From positions 1-57,482 of the forward strand of contig JAAYDH010000020.1 of NCBI GenBank assembly GCA_012729405.1: DNA of 57,482 nucleotides, in the 5' to 3' direction. The position numbers and the translations under genes were made by a program. Source of the DNA: Erysipelotrichaceae bacterium (GTDB taxonomy: Bacteria; Bacillota_I; Bacilli_A; RFN20; CAG-826). Below the pieces are notes generated by a model that saw only the letters and a list, made by a program, of their open reading frames with translations, was not told the origin of the DNA and ran no database searches. Below, piece by piece: positions 24,284 through 32,447 of this stretch (positions are counted from its first letter, which is position 1; each line of letters begins with the position of its first letter).

Positions 24284-25314
24284 TGGATATTAATCTTTTT
24301 GATTTCACTTTGCCCGATGAGCTGATTGCTCAGAAACCGGCCGATAAGAGAGATCATTCTCGCCTTTTGACTATCAATTATGGAGCCAAAACTATTACCG
24401 ATGAACATTTTTATGACATCGTTAAGTATTTCAAAAAAGGGGATATTTTGGTTCGAAACAACACAAAAGTTATTCCGGCTAGACTTCTGGGTGTAAAAGA
24501 AAACACCGGCGCTCATTGCGAACTGCTACTTTTAAAACAAATCGTTAATGATGACTGGGAGTGTTTGTGCCGCCCTGCCAAATCGTTGAAAGTTGGCGCT
24601 TTTGTTACCTTTGGTAACGGATCTCTAATAGCCCAATGTGTCGAAGAAAGAGAAGAGGGATTAAGGATCTTCCGTTTTATATATAAAGGCATCTTTCTTG
24701 AAGTGCTTGATAAGTTGGGCAAAATGCCCCTTCCGCCATACATTAAAGAACAAATAACAACCAACGATCGTTATCAGACCGTGTATGCCAAATTAGAAGG
24801 AAGCGCGGCAGCGCCAACAGCTGGTTTTCACTTTACTGATGACATTTTTAAACAACTTAAAGAAAAAGGTGTCGAAGTATTGTATATCACCCTCCACATT
24901 GGATTAGGAACATTTCGTCCTGTCCAAGTCGCTGATACAAAAGAACACTTAATGCATAGTGAAGCCTATGAAATAAGCGAGACAACGGCCGCTATGTTAA
25001 ACCAAGCAAAAAATCAAAAAAGAAGAATTATTGCCATTGGCACTACGACAGTTAGAACACTCGAATCAAACTATTCCAAATATGGATTATTTAAACCTAC
25101 AAGAGAATCCACCAACATATTTATTCAGCCTGGTTATGAGTTCAAAGTGGTGGACGCATTAATCACAAATTTTCATCTTCCTAAGTCTACTCTTATTATG
25201 TTGGTATCTGCTTTTATGGATCGACAATTTACGCTTGAAGCTTATCACCACGCCGTCAAAGAAAAATATCGGTTTTTCTCATTTGGTGATGGAATGTTTA
25301 TTTATGGCAAATAA
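24283..25314 (+). CDS. queA: S-adenosylmethionine:tRNA ribosyltransferase-isomerase
   Basis: A 343-aa enzyme that adds the ribosyl part of SAM to preQ1 in tRNA, forming epoxyqueuosine. Family stretches are clear: FDFTLPDELIAQKPADKRD at the N-terminus, VRNNTKVIPARLLG, PLPPYIKEQ, AAPTAGFHFT, LHIGLGTFRPV and TNFHLPKSTLIMLVSAF near the end. The length is typical. Its ATG shares one base with the tgt stop codon, so the two are translationally coupled, and queH starts inside its end. Confidence 0.95.
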   Translation: MDINLFDFTLPDELIAQKPADKRDHSRLLTINYGAKTITDEHFYDIVKYFKKGDILVRNNTKVIPARLLGVKENTGAHCELLLLKQIVNDDWECLCRPAKSLKVGAFVTFGNGSLIAQCVEEREEGLRIFRFIYKGIFLEVLDKLGKMPLPPYIKEQITTNDRYQTVYAKLEGSAAAPTAGFHFTDDIFKQLKEKGVEVLYITLHIGLGTFRPVQVADTKEHLMHSEAYEISETTAAMLNQAKNQKRRIIAIGTTTVRTLESNYSKYGLFKPTRESTNIFIQPGYEFKVVDALITNFHLPKSTLIMLVSAFMDRQFTLEAYHHAVKEKYRFFSFGDGMFIYGK

Positions 25315-25939
25315 GAAAAACTATCAAAAAATTTTGAAAAATACCCTCGATTTGATTGATATTAATTGCAAACCGACACTTTTGCTTCATGCCTGTTGTG
25401 GCCCTTGCTTCACTATTCCATTCGAAGAGTTATCACCTTTTTTTAAAATTTCTGTAATGTATAACAACTCCAACATTTACCCCAAAGATGAGTATCGTCG
25501 ACGCCTTCAGGAACTCAAGGATTACATTAAGAAGGTGAATCCCGAAATAGAACTTTTCGAGGATCCATACGATAACACAACCTACATGAAAGACTTAGAA
25601 AAATATGGAGACATGCCTGAAGGTCATGAAAGATGCCGCGTTTGTTTTCGCAAGAGATTGTCTCGTGGATATGAGTATGCTGAGACAAAGGGCTTTGATT
25701 ATTACGGAACAGTGATGACCATCTCTCGATACAAGAATGCCCAGGATATTAATCAAATTGGTGAAGAGTTGGAAAAAAGTCATCGACATACAAAATGGCT
25801 ATATGCAGATTTTAAAAAAGATAACGGATACGAAAAATCACTGCTAATTATTCAAGAGAACGAAATGTATCTCCAAGAATACTGTGGTTGTATTTATTCC
25901 TATCAAAGCTACTTGAAGCGAAGAAATAAAAACAGCTGA
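25304..25939 (+). CDS. queH: Epoxyqueuosine reductase QueH (DUF208)
   Basis: A 211-aa enzyme that finishes queuosine by reducing epoxyqueuosine in tRNA; it is unrelated to QueG. The expected cysteine sets are visible: LLHACCGPCF at the N-terminus, HERCRVCFRKRL in the middle and EYCGCIYS near the C-terminus, which serve the [4Fe-4S] cluster and a second metal. The frame opens at 25235; ATG 25304 gives the usual N-terminus and overlaps queA by 11 nt. It stops with TGA inside the 5' arm of its own terminator. Confidence 0.92.
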   Translation: MANKKNYQKILKNTLDLIDINCKPTLLLHACCGPCFTIPFEELSPFFKISVMYNNSNIYPKDEYRRRLQELKDYIKKVNPEIELFEDPYDNTTYMKDLEKYGDMPEGHERCRVCFRKRLSRGYEYAETKGFDYYGTVMTISRYKNAQDINQIGEELEKSHRHTKWLYADFKKDNGYEKSLLIIQENEMYLQEYCGCIYSYQSYLKRRNKNS

Positions 25940-25997
25940 AAAATGAAAAATTGACCCTTAAAAATCGGTTTTTCAAAGATAAAGAGCTGTTTTTTTG
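25928..25997 (+). terminator. Terminator of the que operon, overlapping the queH stop
   Basis: AAAAACAGCT (25928-25937) and AGCTGTTTTT (25985-25994) form a 10-bp stem, with an inner GAAAAA/TTTTTC helix in the long loop, followed by more T. The 5' arm includes the last queH codons and the T of its TGA. Confidence 0.75.
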
Positions 25998-26060
25998 TGT
26001 GACTTTCCTGGTTTTTGACCAGCAAACCATCGTGATCGCGTTTAAAATTTATTAAAGGTA

Positions 26061-26090
26061 TTGACACGCTCACGTGTATAGGAGTATATT
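26061..26090 (+). promoter_or_regulatory. Promoter of the S10 ribosomal protein operon
   Basis: A consensus TTGACA at 26061-26066 and TATATT at 26085-26090 with an 18-nt spacer. Transcription would start near 26097, leaving a leader of about 125 nt before rpsJ. Confidence 0.8.
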
Positions 26091-26096
26091 TTTCCT

Positions 26097-26223
26097 GTTG
26101 ACTGTTCGCGTTGATGTGCGAGGTTGCTGATACACCCACAGGCGTTGTCATGAAAAGGGTATCAGGGAATTCGTGCAGAGCAAACCAAGTCAAAGCCTGA
26201 AGAAAGAAATAGGAGGAAATTTC
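26097..26223 (+). promoter_or_regulatory. Structured leader of the S10 operon
   Basis: CTGATAC (26127-26133) pairs exactly with GTATCAG (26159-26165), extended by CC/GG across a bulged A, forming a long hairpin in the 5' leader. S10 operons are commonly controlled by L4 binding to the leader; whether this one is cannot be told from sequence alone. An AGGAGG SD ends the leader. No gene is seen in 25998-26223. Confidence 0.45.
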
Positions 26224-26535
26224 ATGGCAAAAGTTACCAAGATTCGGGTTCGCTTAAAAGCCTATGATCACGCCAATCTCGATTTGAGTGCTGGCAAGAT
26301 TGTTGACGCAGCGAAAAAAACTGGGGCGACCGTTATAGGTCCCATTCCGCTACCGACGGAAAAACAAGTCTATACGATTTTAAGAGCGGTTCATAAGTAC
26401 AAAGATTCTCGTGAACAATTCGAAATTCGCACACACAAACGTATCATCGATATTACAAATCCCAAGAAAGAAACAATCGACGCTCTCAAAAACCTCGATT
26501 TACCATCTGGAGTTGATATCGAAATCAAACTATAA
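26224..26535 (+). CDS. rpsJ: 30S ribosomal protein S10
   Basis: A 103-aa small-subunit protein in the 30S head, also NusE in transcription antitermination. The sequence IRVRLKAYDHANLD, GPIPLPTEKQVYTILR and HKRIIDITNP is standard. Upstream in-frame ATG 26173 is not used: ATG 26224 has AGGAGG 8 nt before it and the conserved N-terminus. It is the first gene of the S10-spc-alpha cluster, under the promoter at 26061. Confidence 0.97.
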   Translation: MAKVTKIRVRLKAYDHANLDLSAGKIVDAAKKTGATVIGPIPLPTEKQVYTILRAVHKYKDSREQFEIRTHKRIIDITNPKKETIDALKNLDLPSGVDIEIKL

Positions 26536-26549
26536 GGAGGCAAGACAAT

Positions 26550-27278
26550 ATGAAAGCAATTTTAGGCCGAAAAATGGGCATGACCCAAGTCTTCTCAGAA
26601 GATGGCACAATGTACCCCGTTACAGTTGTTGAAGTCTTACCCAATATTGTCACGGACGTTAAAACTCTAGAGAAACACGGCTATGTGGCAGTGCAAGTTG
26701 GCTACGAAGACAAAAAAGCTTCCCGCGCTAACAAACCAGAGATGGGCATCGCTAAGAAAGCGAATACCACCCCACACCAAGTTCACGCTGAATTAAGAGG
26801 CGATGAAATGGCAAATTATAAACTAGGCGATGCGATTAAAGCCGACTTATTCAATAAGGGCGATGTCGTTGACATTATCGGAACCGCCAAAGGACACGGT
26901 TTCTCCGGAACAATCAAACGTTGGAACGGACACATCGGTCCAAAGGGACACGGTTCAGGTTATCACCGCGGACAAGGATCATTCGCAAACAACGGTCGAT
27001 ACAATCACGGTGTTATGCCTGGCAAGCACATGGCCGGCCACTACGGAAATGAATCTTCAACTCTATTAAATGTCTATGTTATAGACGTTAACGTTGAGAA
27101 TAATTACATCCTCATCAAAGGTGGAATACCAGGTGCTAAGAAATCAATTGTGACTATTAGAAGCGCAATTAAGGATGTTAGAAATCCAAAAACCATTAAG
27201 AACTTACTCGTTCGCAAATCAACTGAAACCCCATTAGTGGAAGAAGTTGCTGTTGCCGAGGAAGCCAAAGCTGAATAG
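26550..27278 (+). CDS. rplC: 50S ribosomal protein L3
   Basis: A 242-aa early-assembly protein near the peptidyl transferase centre. MKAILGRKMGMTQVF opens the protein, and the central GHGFSGTIKRW and PGKHMAGHYG loop is conserved. It is about 30 aa longer than usual: the extra part is an acidic Ala/Glu-rich tail (PLVEEVAVAEEAKAE), in line with the low-complexity extensions on other ribosomal proteins here. The SD is AAGGAGG. Confidence 0.97.
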   Translation: MKAILGRKMGMTQVFSEDGTMYPVTVVEVLPNIVTDVKTLEKHGYVAVQVGYEDKKASRANKPEMGIAKKANTTPHQVHAELRGDEMANYKLGDAIKADLFNKGDVVDIIGTAKGHGFSGTIKRWNGHIGPKGHGSGYHRGQGSFANNGRYNHGVMPGKHMAGHYGNESSTLLNVYVIDVNVENNYILIKGGIPGAKKSIVTIRSAIKDVRNPKTIKNLLVRKSTETPLVEEVAVAEEAKAE

Positions 27279-27299
27279 GAACGGAAGGAGAACTAGAAC

Positions 27300-27938
27300 A
27301 TGGCAGAAAAGAAATCAGTTAGCGTCAAAGTCTACGATATGGCTGGCGCAGAAGTTTCCAAAATTGCATTAGATGCTAGCGTCTTCGGAATCGAACCACA
27401 CACTCAAGCAATGTTCGACGCCGTTCAAGTCGATCAAGCGAACTCCCGTCAAGCGACAGCTAAGACCAAAGTTCGTCACGAAGTTAGTGGCGGTGGTAAA
27501 AAACCATGGAGACAAAAAGGAACCGGTCGAGCACGCGCTGGTTCAAGCCGCTCCCCAATCTGGGTTGGCGGCGGTACGGTCTTTGGACCGGTGGGAGATC
27601 AAAACTACAAAATCTCCCAAAACAAAAAGGAACACAACTTAGCCTTAAGAAGCGCCTTGTCCTTAAAAGTTAAAGACGGCCTAAAGGTTGTTGATAGTAT
27701 CAAATTCGAAGAAGGTAAGACCAAAGCATTTGTGTCCTTCCTTGGTGCCCTAAAAGCAGATTCGAAAGCCCTCGTTGTCGTGAAGAGCATTGATCTTGAA
27801 ATTTTCAAAGCTTCCCGCAACGTTGGACACGCCAAAGTTGTGACTGCGGACAATGTGAGTGTCACCGATTTACTTAATGTCAATCACGTGATCATGAGCA
27901 AAGAAGCAGTGAAAGAAGTAGAGGAGGCATTAAAGTAA
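27300..27938 (+). CDS. rplD: 50S ribosomal protein L4
   Basis: A 212-aa protein whose extended loop lines the exit tunnel; in many bacteria it also represses the S10 operon. The loop motif KPWRQKGTGRARAGSSRSP is present, and the C-terminal globular part ends normally. It starts 21 nt after rplC, with SD AAGGAGAA, and is 1 nt from rplW. Confidence 0.96.
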   Translation: MAEKKSVSVKVYDMAGAEVSKIALDASVFGIEPHTQAMFDAVQVDQANSRQATAKTKVRHEVSGGGKKPWRQKGTGRARAGSSRSPIWVGGGTVFGPVGDQNYKISQNKKEHNLALRSALSLKVKDGLKVVDSIKFEEGKTKAFVSFLGALKADSKALVVVKSIDLEIFKASRNVGHAKVVTADNVSVTDLLNVNHVIMSKEAVKEVEEALK

Positions 27939-27939
27939 T

Positions 27940-28281
27940 ATGGCAAAAAAGAAAGTCGAAGCTAAAGCTTCCGCAAACTTCGCAAAAGCGACTGACAAAG
28001 ACTTCCAAGTCATTCTCAAACCAGTAATCACTGAAAAGAGCATGGCTCTCATGCAAAACGAAAACAAAGTCACAGTCAAAGTCCTTGCCTCTGCCAACAA
28101 GACTGACATCAAGTTAGCTTTCCAAAGATTATTTAAAGTGAAAGTGGTCGATGTCAAAGTCAGCAACGTGAAGAGCAAGTCGACAACCAGAGGAACACGC
28201 TTTAGCGGAACTCTCTCTGGATATAAGAAGGCCGTGGTTACGATCGCAGAAGGCGAAGCCATTGACCTCTTCAAGGAATAA
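27940..28281 (+). CDS. rplW: 50S ribosomal protein L23
   Basis: A 113-aa protein at the tunnel exit that docks signal recognition particle and trigger factor. The core VILKPVITEKSMALM and the C-terminal SGYKKAVVTI are clear. It has about 15 extra Lys/Ala-rich N-terminal residues (AKKKVEAKASANFAKA). Its SD (GAGGAGG) lies in the end of rplD, so the two are coupled. Confidence 0.95.
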   Translation: MAKKKVEAKASANFAKATDKDFQVILKPVITEKSMALMQNENKVTVKVLASANKTDIKLAFQRLFKVKVVDVKVSNVKSKSTTRGTRFSGTLSGYKKAVVTIAEGEAIDLFKE

Positions 28282-28317
28282 CCCGATGGTTAGTTCCAAA
28301 TTATAGGAGGAAGACAA

Positions 28318-29151
28318 ATGTCTATTAGAACTTACAGACCTACGACACCAAGCCGTAGAAACATGACAAACTCGACATTTGGTGAAATCACAACAAGTAC
28401 TCCTGAGAAAAGTTTATTAGTTACATTAGCCAAATCCGGTGGCCGTAATAACCAAGGTGTGATTACCTGCCGCCACATTGGTGGAGGTCATAAGCGCAAA
28501 TACCGCATTATCGACTTCAAACGTAACAAAGACAATATCCCAGGAATTGTGAAAACCATCGAGTATGATCCAAACCGCAATGCAAATATCTGCTTAGTCG
28601 CCTATTTAGATGGTGAAAAGAGATACATTCTTGCGCCAAAAGATATCAAAGTCGGCTACAAAGTTATCTCTGGAGAAGTCGTTGATATCATGCCCGGAAA
28701 CGCGATGTGCTTAAAGAACATTCCAGAAGGCACATTCATTCACAACGTTGAATTAGAACCAGGAAGAGGCGGACAACTCTGTCGCGCAGCCGGCACTGCC
28801 GCTCAAATCCTCGGTACCGAAGGTAAATATGTTACCCTTCGCCTCGCTTCCGGCGAGATGAGAAAAATCTTAGGCGAATGCCGTGCCACTGTTGGCTCGG
28901 TCGGCAATGAAGATTGGAATCTCATCAACAAAGGTAAAGCCGGCAAAGGAAGATGGTTAGGTGTCAGACCAACCGTCCGAGGTTCCGCAATGGACCCAGT
29001 CGATCACCCACACGGTGGTGGTGAAGGCAAGTCCCCAGTTGGACGAGACGCGCCACGCACACCATGGGGTAAGCGTGCTCTCGGTGTAAGGACCAGAGAC
29101 GCCAAAAAAGCATCCGGCAAATTAATCGTCCGTCGCCGGAATGCTAAGTAA
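28318..29151 (+). CDS. rplB: 50S ribosomal protein L2
   Basis: A 277-aa protein required for subunit association and peptidyl transferase activity. RTYRPTTPSRRNMT at the start, GGGHKRKYRIIDFKR, and the near-invariant C-terminal DHPHGGGEGKSPVGR with its key His are all present. The length is standard. The SD AGGAGG lies 36 nt after rplW. Confidence 0.98.
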   Translation: MSIRTYRPTTPSRRNMTNSTFGEITTSTPEKSLLVTLAKSGGRNNQGVITCRHIGGGHKRKYRIIDFKRNKDNIPGIVKTIEYDPNRNANICLVAYLDGEKRYILAPKDIKVGYKVISGEVVDIMPGNAMCLKNIPEGTFIHNVELEPGRGGQLCRAAGTAAQILGTEGKYVTLRLASGEMRKILGECRATVGSVGNEDWNLINKGKAGKGRWLGVRPTVRGSAMDPVDHPHGGGEGKSPVGRDAPRTPWGKRALGVRTRDAKKASGKLIVRRRNAK

Positions 29152-29166
29152 AGGAGGAAACTGATT

Positions 29167-29451
29167 ATGGCAAGAAGTTTGAAAAAAGGTGCCTTCGTCG
29201 ATGAATCATTGATGAAGAAAGTCGAAAAGATTAATGCTTCTGGTAAAAAAGAAATCATTAAAACTTGGAGCCGCCGCTCAACAATTTATCCATCATTTGT
29301 CGGTCTCACCTTTGCTGTTTATAACGGAAAAGAACACATCACCGTCTATATCACCGAAGATATGGTCGGTCACAAGTTAGGTGAATTCTCACCGACTCGG
29401 AAGTTCACCGGTCACGGTGGTTCTGCGGATAAGTCCGCAGGTGCTAAGTAG
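29167..29451 (+). CDS. rpsS: 30S ribosomal protein S19
   Basis: A 94-aa head protein that contacts S13 and the A-site tRNA region. MARSLKKGAFVDESLMKK, TWSRRSTIYPSFVG and KLGEFSPTRKFTGHGG are standard. The start is set by an AAAGGAGG SD, and it sits 15 nt after rplB in the usual order. Confidence 0.97.
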   Translation: MARSLKKGAFVDESLMKKVEKINASGKKEIIKTWSRRSTIYPSFVGLTFAVYNGKEHITVYITEDMVGHKLGEFSPTRKFTGHGGSADKSAGAK

Positions 29452-29462
29452 GAGGTTAGAAC

Positions 29463-29993
29463 ATGGCAACAGAAAAGAAAGCCGCTTCTAAGAAAGCCGC
29501 TGTGAAAGAAACAGCTGCTCCGGTTGAAGAAGTTAAGACTGTTAAAGCAGTCGAAACCAAAGTTGACTCCCCAAAAGCAGAAAAGAAAGCCGCTAAGAAA
29601 GCTAAAGTTGCGGCAAAAGAAGAGACTAAGAAAGTCGAAAAACCCAAGAAACCAACACCAACTGAAGCGAAAGCAATCTCTAAGAATGTTCGCGTCACAC
29701 CACGCAAGGTTCGCTTAGTTATCGACTTAGTACGCGGAAAAGATGTTAAGACCGCACTTGGTATCCTCGCCAACGTTAACCGCGCTGCGAGTGTCCCAGT
29801 CCTCAAGACAATTAAATCAGCCGCTGCCAATGCCACGAATAACTTTGGGATGGATGAGGATCGCTTATACATCTCTGAAATCTTCGCGTGCGACGGCTTA
29901 AGAATGAAACGCTTCTTACCGAGAGCAAAAGGTTCTGCTTCCGGATTAGTCAAGAGAAGCTCCCACATCACTGTGGTTGTCAAAATGAGATAG
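29463..29993 (+). CDS. rplV: 50S ribosomal protein L22 with long N-terminal extension
   Basis: A 176-aa L22, far longer than the usual 110-115. The core begins near residue 70 (AISKNVRVTPRKVRLVIDLV) and ends with SHITVVVKMR, including the tunnel hairpin RFLPRAKGSASG. The first about 68 residues are almost only Ala, Lys, Glu, Val, Pro and Thr, a low-complexity tail likely to be disordered on the ribosome surface. The start at 29463 has GGAGG upstream, so the extension is translated. Confidence 0.95.
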   Translation: MATEKKAASKKAAVKETAAPVEEVKTVKAVETKVDSPKAEKKAAKKAKVAAKEETKKVEKPKKPTPTEAKAISKNVRVTPRKVRLVIDLVRGKDVKTALGILANVNRAASVPVLKTIKSAAANATNNFGMDEDRLYISEIFACDGLRMKRFLPRAKGSASGLVKRSSHITVVVKMR

Positions 29994-30004
29994 GAGGAAA
30001 CATC

Positions 30005-30685
30005 ATGGGTCAAAAAGTTAGTCCAGTAGGAATGCGCGTTGGCATCAACAAGAATTGGAATTCTCGTTGGTATGCTGATGACAAAGAATTCCATGTCTTC
30101 CTCAACCAAGATATTAAGATTCGTTCATACCTTGATAAGAACCTCAAAGATGCCTTACTCTCCCATGTCGAAATTGAGAGAACGAAAACCGACAAAGGCT
30201 ACAAAGTCGTCGTTATGATCTTTGTTGCTCGTCCTGGTGTGGTCATCGGTCAAGATGGTAAGAACATCAACAAAATTAAAGAAGATTTAAGCAAATTAAT
30301 TGGCGGCGAAGAAGTTCGTCTCGATGTTGTCGAAGTCAAACAACCTGACCTCGATGCTCGCATCGTTGCCTACTCCATTGCCAAACAAATTGAAGAGAGA
30401 GCCTCGTTCAGAACCGCCCAAAAGAAAGCAATTCAAAGAGTCCGCAAGGCCGGCGCCAAAGGTTGCCGCACTTTGATCTCTGGGCGTTTAGCGGGTGCTG
30501 ATATCGCCCGTAGCGAAGGTTATAAAGAAGGAATTATTCCTCTACATACCTTACGCAGCGATATTGATTACGCGGTCGCTGAAGCAGCAACCACCTATGG
30601 CCGTTTAGGTATCAAGGTCTGGATCTGCCGCGGAGAAATTCGCCCTGAACTTCAAAAGAAATCTTCTGAAGAGAAAGGAGAATAG
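30005..30685 (+). CDS. rpsC: 30S ribosomal protein S3
   Basis: A 226-aa protein at the mRNA entry site. MGQKVSPVGMRVGINKNW opens the protein, the KH domain holds VIGQDGKNINKIKEDL (GxxG), and the C-terminal domain carries SGRLAGADIARSE and GIKVWICRGE. The frame is open from 29888, but ATG 30005 has AGGAGG and the conserved N-terminus. Confidence 0.97.
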   Translation: MGQKVSPVGMRVGINKNWNSRWYADDKEFHVFLNQDIKIRSYLDKNLKDALLSHVEIERTKTDKGYKVVVMIFVARPGVVIGQDGKNINKIKEDLSKLIGGEEVRLDVVEVKQPDLDARIVAYSIAKQIEERASFRTAQKKAIQRVRKAGAKGCRTLISGRLAGADIARSEGYKEGIIPLHTLRSDIDYAVAEAATTYGRLGIKVWICRGEIRPELQKKSSEEKGE

Positions 30686-30687
30686 TC

Positions 30688-31101
30688 ATGTTACAACCAA
30701 AAAGAGTTAAGTATCGTCGCCCCCATATCATTAGATATGAAGGTCCTGCGACTTCCTGTTTAACCGTCGCCTTTGGTGAATATGGTCTCGAAGCTCTCGA
30801 AGGAACTTGGATCACGACCCGCCAAATTGAGGCAGCTCGTGTCGTCCTCGCTCGCTATACCAAACGTGGTGGTCAGATTTGGATTCGAATCTTTCCCCAT
30901 TTAGCCAAGACAAAGAAACCCGCCGAAGTCCGCATGGGTTCCGGTAAAGGTTCACCTGAAGACTGGGTTGCAGTCGTCAAAAAAGGCACCGTCATGTTTG
31001 AAATGGCAGGATGTGATGCCGAAGATATGAGAGAAGCATTGCGCCTCGCCGCGTACAAGCTCCCCATCAAATGCAAAGTTGTAAAGAAAGGTGAGAAATA
31101 A
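30688..31101 (+). CDS. rplP: 50S ribosomal protein L16
   Basis: A 137-aa protein near the A site. MLQPKRVKYRRPH is the standard start, followed by GLEALEGTWITTRQIEAAR, RMGSGKGSPEDWVAVVK and the C-terminal AAYKLPIKCKVV. The gap to rpsC is 2 nt; the SD AAAGGAGAA overlaps the rpsC end. Confidence 0.97.
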   Translation: MLQPKRVKYRRPHIIRYEGPATSCLTVAFGEYGLEALEGTWITTRQIEAARVVLARYTKRGGQIWIRIFPHLAKTKKPAEVRMGSGKGSPEDWVAVVKKGTVMFEMAGCDAEDMREALRLAAYKLPIKCKVVKKGEK

Positions 31102-31104
31102 TTT

Positions 31105-31302
31105 ATGAAAATTAATGAAGTGCGTGAATTAACCACGAGCGAATTAAAAGACAAATTATACTCGCTCAAAGAACAGCTCTTTGAACTTCGCCGCAAAAAA
31201 GCGGTCGGAGCTCTCCCAAGAGGTGAGGAAGTCATCGGCGTGCGCAAAGACATCGCTCGCATCAACATGGTTCTCCGCGAAAGAGAACTTCAAGGCAAAT
31301 AA
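31105..31302 (+). CDS. rpmC: 50S ribosomal protein L29
   Basis: A 65-aa two-helix protein at the tunnel exit beside L23. MKINEVRELTTSELKDKL and the ending VRKDIARINMVLRERE are typical. It starts 3 nt after rplP with SD AAAGGTGAG. Confidence 0.94.
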   Translation: MKINEVRELTTSELKDKLYSLKEQLFELRRKKAVGALPRGEEVIGVRKDIARINMVLRERELQGK

Positions 31303-31316
31303 GGAGGAAATTGTCT

Positions 31317-31733
31317 ATGGAAAGAAAAACACAAGCAAGACGCACTATTCAAGGTGTCGTTATCAGCGATAAAAATGACAAGACAATTGTCGTCGAAGTT
31401 GCCACTCATAGAAGACATCCAATCTATGGAAAACGCGTCAAATATTCTAAGAAGTATTACGCACACGATGAAAATAACGAAGCCAAAAACGGTGACGCCG
31501 TGACCATCATGGAAACCCGTCGCTTATCCGCCACTAAACGTTTCCGTTTAGTCAGCATCGATAAGAAGGCTGAATTATCCATTAAGGAAGCTGAGGCTGA
31601 ATTAAAGGAAGAAATTCTTGAAGTCAAGCTCCCAGAAGCGGAAGAATCTCAAGTCGTAGAAGTCAAGGCTGAAGAAGCTGAGAAACCTGCGGCGAAGAAA
31701 GAAAAAATCGCAGATAAAAAGGAGGAAGAATAA
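31317..31733 (+). CDS. rpsQ: 30S ribosomal protein S17 with C-terminal extension
   Basis: A 138-aa S17; the usual length is about 85. The OB-fold core runs to about residue 86 (RTIQGVVISDKNDKTIVVEV, then METRRLSATKRFRLV). The remaining about 50 residues are a Glu/Lys/Ala-rich tail (for example EAEKPAAKKEKIADKKEEE). ATG 31317 has a GGAGG SD; the TTG at 31311 is in frame but not needed. The tail seems translated, since the stop is followed directly by rplN. Confidence 0.94.
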   Translation: MERKTQARRTIQGVVISDKNDKTIVVEVATHRRHPIYGKRVKYSKKYYAHDENNEAKNGDAVTIMETRRLSATKRFRLVSIDKKAELSIKEAEAELKEEILEVKLPEAEESQVVEVKAEEAEKPAAKKEKIADKKEEE

Positions 31734-31735
31734 GT

Positions 31736-32113
31736 ATGATTCAAAAGGAAACAAACCTTGTTGTCGCTGACAATAGTGGTGCTCGTTCCGTTCGTGCATT
31801 CAACCTCTACGGCGGTTCTCACCGCAAGACCAGTAGCGTTGGTGATATCATCCTCGCCGCTGTCAAAGATGCTGTTCCAAACAGCAAAGTGAAAAAGGGT
31901 GATGTCGTTCGTTGCGTCATCGTCCGCACGAAAAAGGCAATCAATCGCCGCGATGGTTCAACTATTGCGTTCTCCGATAACGCCGTCGTGATTATTAGTG
32001 ATGAAAACGTGCCCGTGGGCACACGTGTCTTCGGACCCGTGGCGCGCGAGTTACGTGAAACTGGTGTCGATGGATTCATGAAAATTGTTTCTCTCGCCCC
32101 CGAAGTGTTATAA
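31736..32113 (+). CDS. rplN: 50S ribosomal protein L14
   Basis: A 125-aa subunit-interface protein. MIQKETNLVVADNSGAR, KKGDVVRCVIVRTKK and GTRVFGPVARELRE are standard. It starts 2 nt after rpsQ, with an AGGAGG-type SD inside the rpsQ tail codons, which supports real translation of that tail. Confidence 0.97.
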   Translation: MIQKETNLVVADNSGARSVRAFNLYGGSHRKTSSVGDIILAAVKDAVPNSKVKKGDVVRCVIVRTKKAINRRDGSTIAFSDNAVVIISDENVPVGTRVFGPVARELRETGVDGFMKIVSLAPEVL

Positions 32114-32127
32114 GGAGGTTGCCACTT

Positions 32128-32433
32128 ATGAATTTAGTAAAAGGCGATAAAGTTATCGTCATCGCCGGCCACGACAAAGGCAAAACTGGTGTGATCCAAA
32201 AGGTCATTCCTGAGCAAAACCGCGTCGTCGTCGAAAACGTTAACGTTCGTAAAAAACACAGAAAACCAACCCAAGCCAACCCCGAAGGTAGCATCATTGA
32301 AGTCTACGCTCCAATTGACGCCAGCAACGTGATGCTTGAAGATCCCAAGACCAAGAAACCGACTCGCGTTGGACACAAGATTGTCAAGGGTAAGAAAGTC
32401 CGCTTCGCTAAGAAATCCGGACAAACGCTATAA
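32128..32433 (+). CDS. rplX: 50S ribosomal protein L24
   Basis: A 101-aa assembly initiator with a KOW motif (VKGDKVIVIAGHDKGKTGV). The C-terminal half (VGHKIVKGKKVRFAKKSG) is normal. The frame opens at a TTG at 32119, but ATG 32128 has AAGGAGG about 9 nt upstream and the family N-terminus. Confidence 0.96.
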   Translation: MNLVKGDKVIVIAGHDKGKTGVIQKVIPEQNRVVVENVNVRKKHRKPTQANPEGSIIEVYAPIDASNVMLEDPKTKKPTRVGHKIVKGKKVRFAKKSGQTL

Positions 32434-32447
32434 GGAGGAATTAGTTT

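Noticed and set aside
29456..30109. Minus-strand 217-aa frame opposite rplV/rpsC
   Set aside because: It is a shadow of the Ala/Lys-rich L22 tail; its composition follows from the opposite strand and it has no start signals.
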